Translations under genes and position numbers: made by a program
NCBI GenBank assembly: GCA_002287215.1
Contig: LMVO01000023.1
Span: forward strand, 35,761-99,760
Source of the DNA: Methanocorpusculum parvum
GTDB taxonomy: Archaea > Halobacteriota > Methanomicrobia > Methanomicrobiales > Methanocorpusculaceae
Direction: 5' to 3'
DNA: 64,000 nucleotides
Notes under the pieces: model-generated
The model's database searches: none
The model's input: only the letters and a program-made list of their open reading frames with translations
Told to the model about the DNA's origin: nothing
Shown here: positions 53,548-62,123 of the stretch, piece by piece
Layout: every line of letters starts with the position of its first letter
Numbering within the stretch: position 1 is the first letter of the stretch

Positions 53548-53685
53548 TCTTCGATTCTTCTTACACGAACTGCAGTTTTTACATGACGTTCCCCCGCAGC
53601 CGCATGCTTCGCCCCGCAGATTCCTCTTCACCGCCCGCAGAAACAGAAAAACGATCCCTGCCGCGATAAAAAGAAAAAGGATCAT
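53545..53685 (-). CDS. FeoB-associated cysteine-rich membrane protein
   Basis: 46 residues: one N-terminal membrane helix (M-I-L-F-L-F-I-A-A-G-I-V-F-L-F-L), then a short basic linker and a cysteine-rich tail with C-G-C-G-G-T-S-C-K-N-C-S-S-C. Small proteins of this shape (FeoC-like or 'FeoB-associated Cys-rich') follow feoB in many genomes and may help deliver or sense iron. The start at 53685 is 10 nt after the feoB stop. Confidence 0.85.
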   Translation of the reverse strand: MILFLFIAAGIVFLFLRAVKRNLRGEACGCGGTSCKNCSSCKKNRR

Positions 53686-53695
53686 CCAGAACCCT

Positions 53696-55645
53696 TCAGG
53701 CAAAACCAAGAAGAACACCTCCCTGATACACGACGAAGGACACGACCCAGGCGACCGCACACATCCCAAACGCCGCAAGCCCCGTCATCTTCCAGGAACG
53801 GGTTTCCTGCTTGATCGTGAACATCGCGGCAAGACAGGGCATGTAGAGCAGGATGAACACCATGAACGAGTAGGCCGAAAGCGGCGTGAACACATTCATC
53901 AGCACATCCGAAAGGCCCTCCTCACCCACGCCGTAGAGGGTGCCGAATGCCCCCACCACGACCTCCTTTGCGACAAGACCCATCAGGATCGCGATCGCAG
54001 CCTCGGCAAAACCGAATCCGAGCGGTGCAAAGACCGGCGCGACCGTTGACCCGGCAATACCTATCAGAGACTCCGGCGAAGCATACTCCACGCCAAAAGG
54101 CAGAGAAGCGAGCAGCCACATCAGCAGAACCGCAGGGAAGATGATCACCCCTGCTTTACGCAGAAACTCAGAGGAACGCTCCCCCGCATGGATCAAAACA
54201 CCTTTCACCGTCGGGAGACGGTAAGGCGGCATCTCCAGAACGAATGCAGACGACTCTCCCTTAAAGAGCGTCTTTCGAAGCAGAAGGCCGCAGATCAGCG
54301 CAACCAGAATTCCCAGCAGATACAGGGAAAACATCACCAGTCCCTGAGACCACCCGGCAAAGAAAATGCCAACGAGCAGGAGGTATACGGGCAGCCTTGC
54401 CCCGCAGGACATAAACGGCGTGATCATGATCGTCAGAAACCGTTCGCGCTTCGTCCCCAGCGTCCGGGCCGCCATGATCGCCGGCACACTGCACCCGAAT
54501 CCGAGGATCATCGGGATAAAGGATTTTCCGTGCAGACCGAGTTTGTGCATGACCCTGTCCATGATCACGGCAACCCGTGCGAGGTATCCCGAATCCTCGA
54601 GGATCGCGAGAAGCATAAACAGCAGGAATATATTCGGCAGGAAGACGACTACCGACCCGACCCCGCCGATGATTCCGTCACAGATCAGAGATGCGACCCA
54701 GTCGGGAGCCGCGATCTCGGCAAGACCTGCCGAGGCAAAACCCGCAAGTAGCCCGAACCCTTCATCGATCAGATCCATGATCGGAGCACCGACGGTGAAC
54801 ACGATCTGGAAGATCAGATACATCACGGCAAGAAAGATCGGAAACCCGAACCATCTGCTGGTCACGATCCTGTCGATCCGCTCGGACTGGTTTTTGCCGC
54901 CAGCTTCCATATGATCTACGGATTCGTGCAGAATGCCGGCGATAAAACCATACCGCTGATCCGCAAATATTTCTCCCGACTGAACGCCGTAAATCCCTGC
55001 AAGATGGGTCCTGACCGATTCGATCTCCGGCTCTTCTGATCCGTGGATGAGCGCCTGTATCGCAGACCAGCGTGATCCGGTGATTGCAGCCGCCTGCCGG
55101 ACATGCTCCTCAAGTTCATGATCATACCGGATACTTTTCCTGGAAGGATCGGGCCGTGCAAGGATCTCCCTGATCAGCCCGTCCTTTCCGGTCTCATCGA
55201 TCGCTTCGATCTGTACGACCGGGATGCCGAGCATCTCGCTGAGAAGATTTGTGTTGATCACGATCCCTTCGGCATCGGCATATCGGTTCATATTCAGGAC
55301 CAGGATCATAGGGACACCGAGTTCGATCAGCTGGAGCGTGACGTACAGATTCCTCTCCAGATGTGCGGCGTCGGCGATGTTGACGACGACGTCCGGTTTT
55401 TCGTTCAGAAGATACTCAACGGCGATCTCTTCTTCGAGTGATCTTCCGCTCAGACTGTAGGTTCCCGGCAGATCCACGATCTCAAGGATCGTATCATCAT
55501 AAACGATCTTTCCTTCCTTTCTTTCGACCGTCACGGTCTTGCCCGGCCAGTTGCCCACATGGTGGCGCATCCCGGTCAGGTTGTTGAAAAGCGTCGTCTT
55601 CCCGCAGTTCGGGTTTCCGGCCAATGCTACGGTGATCTTTTTCAT
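53696..55645 (-). CDS. feoB: Ferrous iron transport protein B
   Basis: Membrane Fe(II) importer of 649 residues. The N-terminal G domain has [20 protein letters not shown] and L-N-M-N-R-Y, where the last takes the place of the usual N-K-x-D with N-M-N-R. The G domain is followed by about nine or ten membrane helices with the Cys motif [10 protein letters not shown] and the second Gate motif C-G-A-R-L-P-V. Its start overlaps feoA by 4 nt, so it is translated with it. Confidence 0.96.
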   Translation of the reverse strand: MKKITVALAGNPNCGKTTLFNNLTGMRHHVGNWPGKTVTVERKEGKIVYDDTILEIVDLPGTYSLSGRSLEEEIAVEYLLNEKPDVVVNIADAAHLERNLYVTLQLIELGVPMILVLNMNRYADAEGIVINTNLLSEMLGIPVVQIEAIDETGKDGLIREILARPDPSRKSIRYDHELEEHVRQAAAITGSRWSAIQALIHGSEEPEIESVRTHLAGIYGVQSGEIFADQRYGFIAGILHESVDHMEAGGKNQSERIDRIVTSRWFGFPIFLAVMYLIFQIVFTVGAPIMDLIDEGFGLLAGFASAGLAEIAAPDWVASLICDGIIGGVGSVVVFLPNIFLLFMLLAILEDSGYLARVAVIMDRVMHKLGLHGKSFIPMILGFGCSVPAIMAARTLGTKRERFLTIMITPFMSCGARLPVYLLLVGIFFAGWSQGLVMFSLYLLGILVALICGLLLRKTLFKGESSAFVLEMPPYRLPTVKGVLIHAGERSSEFLRKAGVIIFPAVLLMWLLASLPFGVEYASPESLIGIAGSTVAPVFAPLGFGFAEAAIAILMGLVAKEVVVGAFGTLYGVGEEGLSDVLMNVFTPLSAYSFMVFILLYMPCLAAMFTIKQETRSWKMTGLAAFGMCAVAWVVSFVVYQGGVLLGFA

Positions 55646-55887
55646 ACGGCGGCCACGCAGATATCTGCGGCATCATCTTTTCGTATGGCAAGCTGGCAGC
55701 CCCTGACAGAGATCATCATCGGATCGCCAAGGGGGGCGCACCCCGTCACCCGCACGCGGCATCCGCGGGTAAGACCGAGTTCGAGCAGTCTGCTCCGAAA
55801 ACCGAAGTTTGTTCCATCGATGAATCCAAGGACCGAGGCAGATCTCCCGGCCGGGATATCACATAACCGTACTGATGCGTTTTGCAT
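55642..55887 (-). CDS. feoA: Ferrous iron transport protein A
   Basis: 81-residue SH3-like partner of FeoB, with the fold pattern [21 protein letters not shown] and the C-terminal V-R-G-C-Q-L-A-I-R. The ATG at 55887 is favoured over 55911 because a TATA box (GTATAT at 55912-55917) would place transcription start at about the ATG. First gene of the Feo operon and divergent from the MFS exporter. Confidence 0.93.
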   Translation of the reverse strand: MQNASVRLCDIPAGRSASVLGFIDGTNFGFRSRLLELGLTRGCRVRVTGCAPLGDPMMISVRGCQLAIRKDDAADICVAAV

Positions 55888-55911
55888 ACTATCATCTCTC
55901 TTCTTCGGCAC

Positions 55912-55917
55912 GTATAT
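55912..55917 (-). promoter_or_regulatory. TATA box of the feo operon
   Basis: Palindromic GTATAT (reads ATATAC on the minus strand) 25-30 bp ahead of the feoA ATG at 55887, so the mRNA is leaderless or nearly so. The MFS gene has its own TATA element (TTTATATC, 56021-56028). Confidence 0.55.
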
Positions 55918-55945
55918 CCGGGAGCCGAAGGAGTTTGGGATACAT

Positions 55946-55972
55946 TTTGCCGCCCTGAAAAATTACGGCAAA
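55946..55972. promoter_or_regulatory. Candidate metal-responsive operator between feoA and the MFS exporter
   Basis: A perfect 7-bp dyad, TTTGCCG (55946-55952) and CGGCAAA (55966-55972), separated by 13 bp, lies in the 168-bp gap between divergent genes and upstream of the feo TATA box. Fe(II) uptake genes are usually under an iron-dependent DtxR-family repressor; this dyad is the natural candidate site. The spacing differs from the classic DtxR 19-bp dyad, so the identity of the regulator is open. Confidence 0.4.
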
Positions 55973-56055
55973 TCAGGCAGAAAACCGAAAATATGCGCGG
56001 TATCCATGGCCTTTGGAGGGCTTTATATCTCCGCAGATCAACCTAGTACTGCTCT

Positions 56056-57480
56056 ATGACCGCGATCATTCTAGACCCGTTCCGTCAGAAACTGCTCCTC
56101 ATAGCCGTCGGCATCGCGGTCTTCATGGACGCACTTGACGGTTCGGTCGTCAACATCGCCCTCCCGGTGATCGCCGCGGAGTTCGGGGCCGATACCGGCA
56201 CGATCTCCTGGGTCAGCGTCGCCTATCTCCTGACGCTCGCCGGTCTCATTCTCATCTTTGGAAAACTTGCGGACCGCGGGTACGTAAAGATCCTCTTCAT
56301 CGCGGGCTTCATTCTGTTCACGCTTGGCTCAGTCGTTTGCGGGTTGTCCCCCGACCTCACGCTCCTCATCATCGCCCGGGTCCTGCAGGGGGCCGGCGCC
56401 GCGCTGATCGCCGCCGCCGCTCCGATGCTTTGTGTCAAATTCCTGCCGGCTTCAATGCTCGGCGTATCGATGGGGGTCCTGACCGCGGCAAGCTCCGTAG
56501 GATTTGCGATCGGCCCGGCGATCGGCGGGGTGATCACCCATTTCCTCTCCTGGCACTGGATATTTTTCATCAATATACCAATAGGGATCTTTGCGGCCCT
56601 GTTTGCCGTGAAAATCATTCCGCGTTCGGCGGCGCCCGGGCGCGAACGTATCGATCTGACCGGAGCGGTCTCTCTCTTCTGTCTCATGGTCACCGGCATC
56701 TTCGCGCTGGAAAGGCTTGCGCATTTTGGACCATTCCATCCGCTCTTCCTTGTTCCGGCAAGTATATGCATCCTCTCGCTGATCATCTTCTGCGCGACCG
56801 AACTCCGCTGCGCTCTGCCGATGCTGAACATCCGGGTTTTTAAAAACCGGACGCTGACCTGCATCGTGCTTGCATTTCTGATCAGTCAGGTCACTGCCGC
56901 GGGCCTGATCTATCTCCTGCCGTTTTATCTCTCGGCAGGGATGAACTTTGATCCGGCATTGAGCGGTCTTCTTCTCTTTATCCCCCCGGCGATAACGGCG
57001 CTCCTCAGTATCCCGTTCGGACACTGGTCTGATACATCCGGCAGACGCGTGTTTGCGGCAGCCGCATTTTTTATCCTGACTCTGACCAATCTGATCTATG
57101 CGTTCATCGTGCCGGAATGGGGGCTCATCCCGCTGCTCGTGAGCCTGGTGATGATCGGGCTCGTCTGGGGGATCGGCGGCGGACCTGCATCCAGCCGGAT
57201 AATCGATCATATGCCGGAAGGCGAGAAGGGGACCGGCTCTTCGCTGATGATCACAACGATGTACTTCGGCGCTGTTATCGGCATAGCGTTCTATGCGTCG
57301 GTGTTCACCGTTCTGACCTCAACTGCGGGCAGTGTCATCTCGTTTGCGGATCTGCCGTATGAGCTTTTCATGTACGGGTTCCATATCACGAATGCGGCCG
57401 GCGTTCTCCTCGGGGCCGCGGCGCTCATTCTTTCTTTCATCGTAAAAGACCGGATGAAAGAGCAGAGGGATGAGAAATAA
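56056..57480 (+). CDS. MFS drug-type exporter (DHA2 family, 14 helices)
   Basis: 474-residue membrane transporter with D-G-S-V-V-N-I-A-L-P-V in helix 1, the cytosolic motif G-K-L-A-D-R-G, the R-V-L-Q-G-A-G-A-A motif C and 14 predicted helices, matching the EmrB/QacA group of proton-coupled multidrug exporters. Transcribed away from feoA; a TATA box at 56021-56028 leaves the ATG nearly leaderless. The substrate is unknown; the divergent arrangement leaves open whether it is co-regulated with iron uptake. Confidence 0.93.
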   Translation: MTAIILDPFRQKLLLIAVGIAVFMDALDGSVVNIALPVIAAEFGADTGTISWVSVAYLLTLAGLILIFGKLADRGYVKILFIAGFILFTLGSVVCGLSPDLTLLIIARVLQGAGAALIAAAAPMLCVKFLPASMLGVSMGVLTAASSVGFAIGPAIGGVITHFLSWHWIFFINIPIGIFAALFAVKIIPRSAAPGRERIDLTGAVSLFCLMVTGIFALERLAHFGPFHPLFLVPASICILSLIIFCATELRCALPMLNIRVFKNRTLTCIVLAFLISQVTAAGLIYLLPFYLSAGMNFDPALSGLLLFIPPAITALLSIPFGHWSDTSGRRVFAAAAFFILTLTNLIYAFIVPEWGLIPLLVSLVMIGLVWGIGGGPASSRIIDHMPEGEKGTGSSLMITTMYFGAVIGIAFYASVFTVLTSTAGSVISFADLPYELFMYGFHITNAAGVLLGAAALILSFIVKDRMKEQRDEK

Positions 57481-57535
57481 CGGCCGATAAAACCGCAACT
57501 TAATAAAGAGATGACAGCCAATATTAGTGGAGCAA

Positions 57536-57608
57536 GGGGCCGTAGGGTAGCCTGGAATCCTAGGAGACTGGGGGTCTTCTGACTCGCGTTCAAATCGCGG
57601 CGGCCCCA
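57536..57608 (+). tRNA. tRNA-Pro (anticodon GGG)
   Basis: Cloverleaf on the plus strand: acceptor GGGGCCG/CGGCCCC, anticodon stem GGAGA/TCTTC around CTGGGGG (anticodon GGG), T arm TCGCG-TTCAAAT-CGCGG. Discriminator A and no encoded CCA. Lies 55 bp after the MFS gene and 21 bp before the DUF89 gene. Confidence 0.93.
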
Positions 57609-57629
57609 TACCTGTTTTGGAGTATTTTT

Positions 57630-58487
57630 ATGAAGTTAGCACCTGAATGCAGGACTTGTCTGCTGACAAAAGTCCGTTCACAATCACAGATCATCACACA
57701 TGACGAGGAGATTTTGGCCAGGGTCATGGCCAGATGCACGGAAGTGTATGACCGGTTTATCGAGCATGACACCGGGATAACGATCGCAGCTGGCGAGGTC
57801 CACCGGACCTGTTATGCCGAGATCGGCTCGGACGATCTGTATGCAGATATGAAAAAAGCGGACAACACGGCTGCGATCCGGGTGGCCTCGGCCGTCCGTC
57901 CGAAACTTTCCACCCTGCATGACTACATGACCGCCGCGATCATCGGGAACACCATCGATTACGGTGTGACCGGGCACGAGATCTCGGCAGATCTTGTCGC
58001 ATTCTTCGAAAAAATGCTTGCAAAGGATCTGGCGCTCGACGACTCGGCAGAGTTTTTCCAGCTGGCTGACCGTGTGGTCTACTTCACCGACAACTGCGGC
58101 GAGGTCATCTTCGACAAAATGTTCTGCGAAGAACTGCGAAAGAACGGCTCACACGTGACTATTGTCGTGAAGGATAAACCGATGCTCAACGACGTGACGG
58201 TGAAAGAAGCGGCAGATATCCGTCTCGAAGATGCCGCGGACGCCGTATTCCATTCGGGCGGCGGGGCGCAGCTTGGCGCACATCCCCCGCACTTCCCGCC
58301 TGAAGTCCGTGACGCGGTCGATCAGGCAACCCTGATCATAGCAAAGGGTCTTGCCAATTATGAGAGTCTGACCGAGTATACCCTCCGGCCGCCGGTCGCC
58401 TATCTGCTGATGGTGAAATGCGATGCGGTCGGCAGGGACGTCGGCGCAAAAAAAGGCGGGATGATCGCCATTCTCCGGCGTCAGTAG
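57630..58487 (+). CDS. DUF89 damage-control phosphatase (ARMT1-like)
   Basis: 285 residues with the metal-dependent phosphatase core of the DUF89 family: the D-N-C-G-E motif at about residues 150-154 in Y-F-T-D-N-C-G-E-V-I-F-D, then V-K-D-K-P-M-L-N-D-V-T and A-K-G-L-A-N-Y-E-S-L. An N-terminal C-R-T-C-L (residues 8-12) is a further possible metal site. Members dephosphorylate aberrant or damaged sugar phosphates. Its last 7 bp overlap the convergent ywbE. Confidence 0.9.
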   Translation: MKLAPECRTCLLTKVRSQSQIITHDEEILARVMARCTEVYDRFIEHDTGITIAAGEVHRTCYAEIGSDDLYADMKKADNTAAIRVASAVRPKLSTLHDYMTAAIIGNTIDYGVTGHEISADLVAFFEKMLAKDLALDDSAEFFQLADRVVYFTDNCGEVIFDKMFCEELRKNGSHVTIVVKDKPMLNDVTVKEAADIRLEDAADAVFHSGGGAQLGAHPPHFPPEVRDAVDQATLIIAKGLANYESLTEYTLRPPVAYLLMVKCDAVGRDVGAKKGGMIAILRRQ

Positions 58488-58675
58488 ATCTCTTTGACGC
58501 GGCCGACCGACCCGTCGGTGAGTCTGACCTTGATCCCGTGAGGATGATTCGGGGAGTTTGTCAGGATGTCTGCAACGCGCCCGAATGTAAGGGCGCCCGT
58601 TGCCTGATCTTTTTTCAGAATGATCGCCACCGCATCCCCCGGATGAATATTACTGCGCAGATTTCCGTTTTTCAT
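58481..58675 (-). CDS. YwbE family protein
   Basis: 64 residues of the YwbE/DUF2196 type: I-H-P-G-D-A-V-A-I-I-L-K-K-D-Q-A-T-G, L-T-F-G-R-V-A-D-I-L-T, and G-I-K-V-R-L-T-D-G-S-V-G-R-V. A small beta-barrel of unknown function found in bacteria and methanogens. Convergent overlap with the DUF89 gene. Confidence 0.9.
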   Translation of the reverse strand: MKNGNLRSNIHPGDAVAIILKKDQATGALTFGRVADILTNSPNHPHGIKVRLTDGSVGRVKEIY

Positions 58676-58804
58676 ACTTCTGCATACCCGTTGGACGCGG
58701 AGCTACAAAGCATCGTATGCTTTTGGATCTGTCACTGCCATACTCCATCCAAACACTATTAATAGAGAAACTCCTAATTGATGTTTATCGGAGGAGTCAC
58801 AAGT

Positions 58805-59200
58805 ATGGCATCAAACAAAGATAAAGACAAGAAAAAAGCAAGCAGGGAAGCCTCCAGAGAGCTTTCCAAAAAGACGAAATCAGCGAAAAAAGCCTTAAAA
58901 CAGCTCAAGAAAGAGAAAAAGGCCGCTGAGAGTCTGATCGACTACTGCCGATCCCTGAGCACCTATCTGACCGAACAGGCCGCAATCGAGGTCTCGAACG
59001 ATGAACTGCTCGCCGAGCTGGCAGAAGAAAAGCTTCTGAAAGACTTTTACTCTTCCTCTGAGTGTGCGGATGCTTTTGCAGCTTACCGCAGCCGGTTTGC
59101 CGAGGAACAGAACGCACGGTGCGACGCGGCTGAACAACCCGTTTTGGATCCGGTCGAAGCAGAGTATGAAAAGACAGAACCCGAAAACACGGGTTATTAA
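58805..59200 (+). CDS. Highly charged coiled-coil protein, unknown function
   Basis: 131 residues starting M-A-S-N-K-D-K-D-K-K-K. The first 55 are lysine-rich and alternate K/E/A in a helical pattern (K-S-A-K-K-A-L-K-Q-L-K-K-E), which should form a coiled coil or bind nucleic acid. The remainder is acidic (E-L-A-E-E-K-L, then a tail rich in E and P). The split basic/acidic layout recalls histone-like or chaperone tails, but I recognise no family. RBS GGAGGA at 58790-58795, nine nt before the ATG; the frame from 58778 adds a poor extension. Confidence 0.7.
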   Translation: MASNKDKDKKKASREASRELSKKTKSAKKALKQLKKEKKAAESLIDYCRSLSTYLTEQAAIEVSNDELLAELAEEKLLKDFYSSSECADAFAAYRSRFAEEQNARCDAAEQPVLDPVEAEYEKTEPENTGY

Positions 59201-59488
59201 ACCTCAAAATCCCTTCATCTTTTTTTACCGAATCAGCACTGCAAAATCGTTGAAAAGCCAAACCGCGTCATTTGCAACTTTGGATCCGCAGGATATCCCG
59301 GTATTTTTCAAAAAGTGTGTCGTCAGAATGTGCGCGCACCTTCGACAAACGTTGAAATACGGCACAGGCGATCACAGAATAATTATCTCAAACCACAGAG
59401 TATATATCAAATCTACATGATAAATAATGTATAATTCGGATTCGCGGGAGATGACTCCTGCGAACGAGATACCTACTGGAGTACCGAC

Positions 59489-61552
59489 ATGTCAGTCAAA
59501 GCTACCAAAATGCTCTCTGAAGCGGATGGATATGACCTTCTGCGTCAGTTTAATGTACCTGCTCCGGCCTTTGAGATCGTCCAGACACAAGACGATGCTG
59601 CAAAAGCCGCAACAAAAATCGGTTATCCCGTAGTAATGAAGATCGTCTCCCCCCAGATCATCCACAAAAGCGATGCGGGCGGAGTGATCGTCGGGATCAA
59701 GACGGATGCTGAAGCAAAAGAGGCATTCAATAAAATCGTAACTTCGGCAAAAGCCTATGATGCCTCGGCAGAGATCAAAGGAGTCATCGTCGAAGAGATG
59801 GCAAAACCCGGTCTCGAGCTGATCATCGGCGGAAAGATCGATCCGGCATTCGGCCGTGTCCTTACCTTCGGTCTTGGCGGCACGTTGGTCGAGTTCTATA
59901 AAGATGTCGGGATCCGGCTCTTACCCTGCGACGACGAGGATATCAGGACCCTCATCCACCAGATCAAAGCATATACCCTTATCAGAGGATACCGCGGCCA
60001 GGCTCCGCTCGACGAGGAGTTCCTGTTCCAGACGCTGAAGAACGCCTGCGCATTCTTCGAGAAAAACGATAATGTTGTCGAGTTCGATATCAATCCTCTC
60101 CGGCTCTACGAAAAGGGCGGCTGCGCAGTCGATGCACGCGTCATCGTTCAGGATGGTCCGGTCGAACTGCCGGCACATTATGATCCAAACAAGATCGTGC
60201 CGCTCGACTACTACAAGCCAAGAAGCGTGGCAGTTATCGGAGCATCCGATGATCCGACCAAGATGGGCTATGCAGTATTCCGCAATATCCTTCAGTTCCC
60301 CGGCAAAGTCTACCCGGTGAACAACAAACGCGACGAGATCCAGGGTGTCAAATGCTACCCGACCCTCTCAGCTATCCCCGGCCACGTGGATATGGTCGTT
60401 ATCACCGTTCCCGCTCAGCTGGTTCCGGCGATCATGAGTGAGTGCGGCCAGAAAGGCGTGAAGATGGCGGTCGTTATCACCGCAGGATTCAAGGAGATGG
60501 ACGAGGACGGACGCGCCCTTGAAAACCGGATGGTCGAGATCGCCAAGAACTACGGTATCAGGATCGTCGGTCCGAACTGTCTTGGTCTGATCCTGCCGCC
60601 CTACAAACTTGATACGACGTATGTTTCCACCTCGCCCCTGCCGGGCGACATCGCGTTCATCTCCCAGTCGGGAGCTATCGTCAACGCAGTCGTAGGAATC
60701 TCCCTTTCGGAAGGCTCCGAGATGGGGTACTCAGAGGTCGTTTCGGTCGGCAATCAGTGTGATCTGGACTTCCTTGACTATATGAGTTATGCTGCCCGCG
60801 ACCCGCACACCAAATCGATCATCCTCTACGTTGAAGAGATCAAAAACGGCGTGGCATTCATGGAAATGGCAAAGGAGATCACCCAGACAAAGCCGATCGT
60901 TGCCATCAAAGCAGGTTCCTCCAAGAGAGGTCAGGCTGCCGCAGCTTCGCATACCGGTTCCCTTTCAGGCTCGTTTGAGGTCTACATGGAGGCGTTCCGA
61001 AAGTGCGGCGTTGTTCCGGTCAAGACGCTTCCGGGCGCATTCCAGGTCGCCAAGGCCCTTGGAAATCTGAAAAAGCCGCTCACCGGCCGCCGTGCGGTCG
61101 TTATCACCAATGCAGGAGGATTTGCCGTTCTCTCCAACGATTACGCTGAGACCTGGGGTATCGAGATCATCGATCTGCCAAAGCACGTGCTCGATGAACT
61201 GAACAGTTTCCTGCCGCCGTTCTGGAACAAGAACAACCCGATCGATCTCTTAGGCGATGCCACGGAGGCACGCTTCAGAGGGGTCTTCGATGTTCTGTGC
61301 AAGAATGAGGATCTCTGGGATATGGCGATCCTGGTCAACTTCCCGAACAAAGTCCTGGCCCCAGACCGGGTCGCCCAGATCCTGATCGACAACTCGAAAC
61401 GCACGGATAATCTCCTTGTCGGAACCTTTGTCGGCGGAGACTGCTTAAAGCCGGGTGTCGATCTCTTGAAGAAGAACAATATCCTGGTCTTCGAGGAGCT
61501 GGAGTTCACCTACCGTGCCCTCGGACACCTGAGCTGGACTGCGGATCGCTGA
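59489..61552 (+). CDS. acdA: ADP-forming acetyl-CoA/acyl-CoA synthetase, fused subunits
   Basis: 687-residue fusion in the order beta then alpha. The ATP-grasp domain (about 1-220) has K-I-V-S-P-Q-I-I-H-K-S-D-A-G-G. A CoA-binding domain and two CoA-ligase domains follow (S-V-A-V-I-G-A-S, F-I-S-Q-S-G-A-I-V-N, and the phospho-His region S-H-T-G-S-L-S-G-S-F). It converts acyl-CoA and ADP to acid and ATP, or runs in reverse to activate acetate or other acids. The RBS TGGAG sits 7 nt before the ATG, with a TATA box at about 59429. Which acid it uses is not evident. Confidence 0.93.
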   Translation: MSVKATKMLSEADGYDLLRQFNVPAPAFEIVQTQDDAAKAATKIGYPVVMKIVSPQIIHKSDAGGVIVGIKTDAEAKEAFNKIVTSAKAYDASAEIKGVIVEEMAKPGLELIIGGKIDPAFGRVLTFGLGGTLVEFYKDVGIRLLPCDDEDIRTLIHQIKAYTLIRGYRGQAPLDEEFLFQTLKNACAFFEKNDNVVEFDINPLRLYEKGGCAVDARVIVQDGPVELPAHYDPNKIVPLDYYKPRSVAVIGASDDPTKMGYAVFRNILQFPGKVYPVNNKRDEIQGVKCYPTLSAIPGHVDMVVITVPAQLVPAIMSECGQKGVKMAVVITAGFKEMDEDGRALENRMVEIAKNYGIRIVGPNCLGLILPPYKLDTTYVSTSPLPGDIAFISQSGAIVNAVVGISLSEGSEMGYSEVVSVGNQCDLDFLDYMSYAARDPHTKSIILYVEEIKNGVAFMEMAKEITQTKPIVAIKAGSSKRGQAAAASHTGSLSGSFEVYMEAFRKCGVVPVKTLPGAFQVAKALGNLKKPLTGRRAVVITNAGGFAVLSNDYAETWGIEIIDLPKHVLDELNSFLPPFWNKNNPIDLLGDATEARFRGVFDVLCKNEDLWDMAILVNFPNKVLAPDRVAQILIDNSKRTDNLLVGTFVGGDCLKPGVDLLKKNNILVFEELEFTYRALGHLSWTADR

Positions 61553-61657
61553 TCTGCACGGTCTGGTCTGCCTCTCATTTTTTCTTTTTTCGTATCTGTT
61601 TTTTATGCAGTTTGATAACCGGTTTCAGATGCGGTCCTTTGGGGTATCTGTGATAAT

Positions 61658-61982
61658 AAATTAGGATATCTCCACCGCGTCGGGCTCCGCGCCAGAGTCG
61701 CCCTCCCGCACCCCGGGAAAAAGTAACAGGCTTACGAGTGTGTTTTTAAGCTCCACGAACTCTAAGCTTGCGAAACGTCTCAAGAGACTTTGACTCTTGG
61801 AATAATCCTTTGTGTAATCCAAGAAATATACTTTTCAACATACATTTCATATCTCCCAATCCTTTTTTTTGATTCGGGGTGCGGGATGGGACTGGCGAGG
61901 GGAGCGAAGCGACTTAAGCCTTGAGCAAATCTTTGATTTGCGACCCGGCGCGGAGCGGCCCGCGGTGGAGATATCTTATTTT
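61658..61982. repeat. 325-bp element with about 36-bp terminal inverted repeats
   Basis: Lies in the 571-bp gap between convergent acdA and symporter genes. The left end AATTAGGATATCTCCACCGCG (61659-61679) and, on the opposite strand, the right end AAAATAAGATATCTCCACCGCG match, followed on both sides by CTCCGCGCC. A second inverted pair (CGCCCTCCCGCACCCCGG and CGGGGTGCGGGATGGG) lies just inside. The interior carries T-runs and a GCAAATCTTTGATTTGC hairpin. No coding sequence is seen. Flanks 61553-61657 and 61983-62123 also look empty. Confidence 0.8.
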
Positions 61983-62123
61983 CGAGGCTTCAGGAATCCA
62001 AGCGACTCATCTTGATGGAATATTCAAAATACCCGTTTTGAAAGGAGTTGGTTATCAACCAATCAAATTCAGGCTGCTGAAAAATATTTCAGAAAAGTCA
62101 AACGTTCGCGTGAAAAAAAGAAG

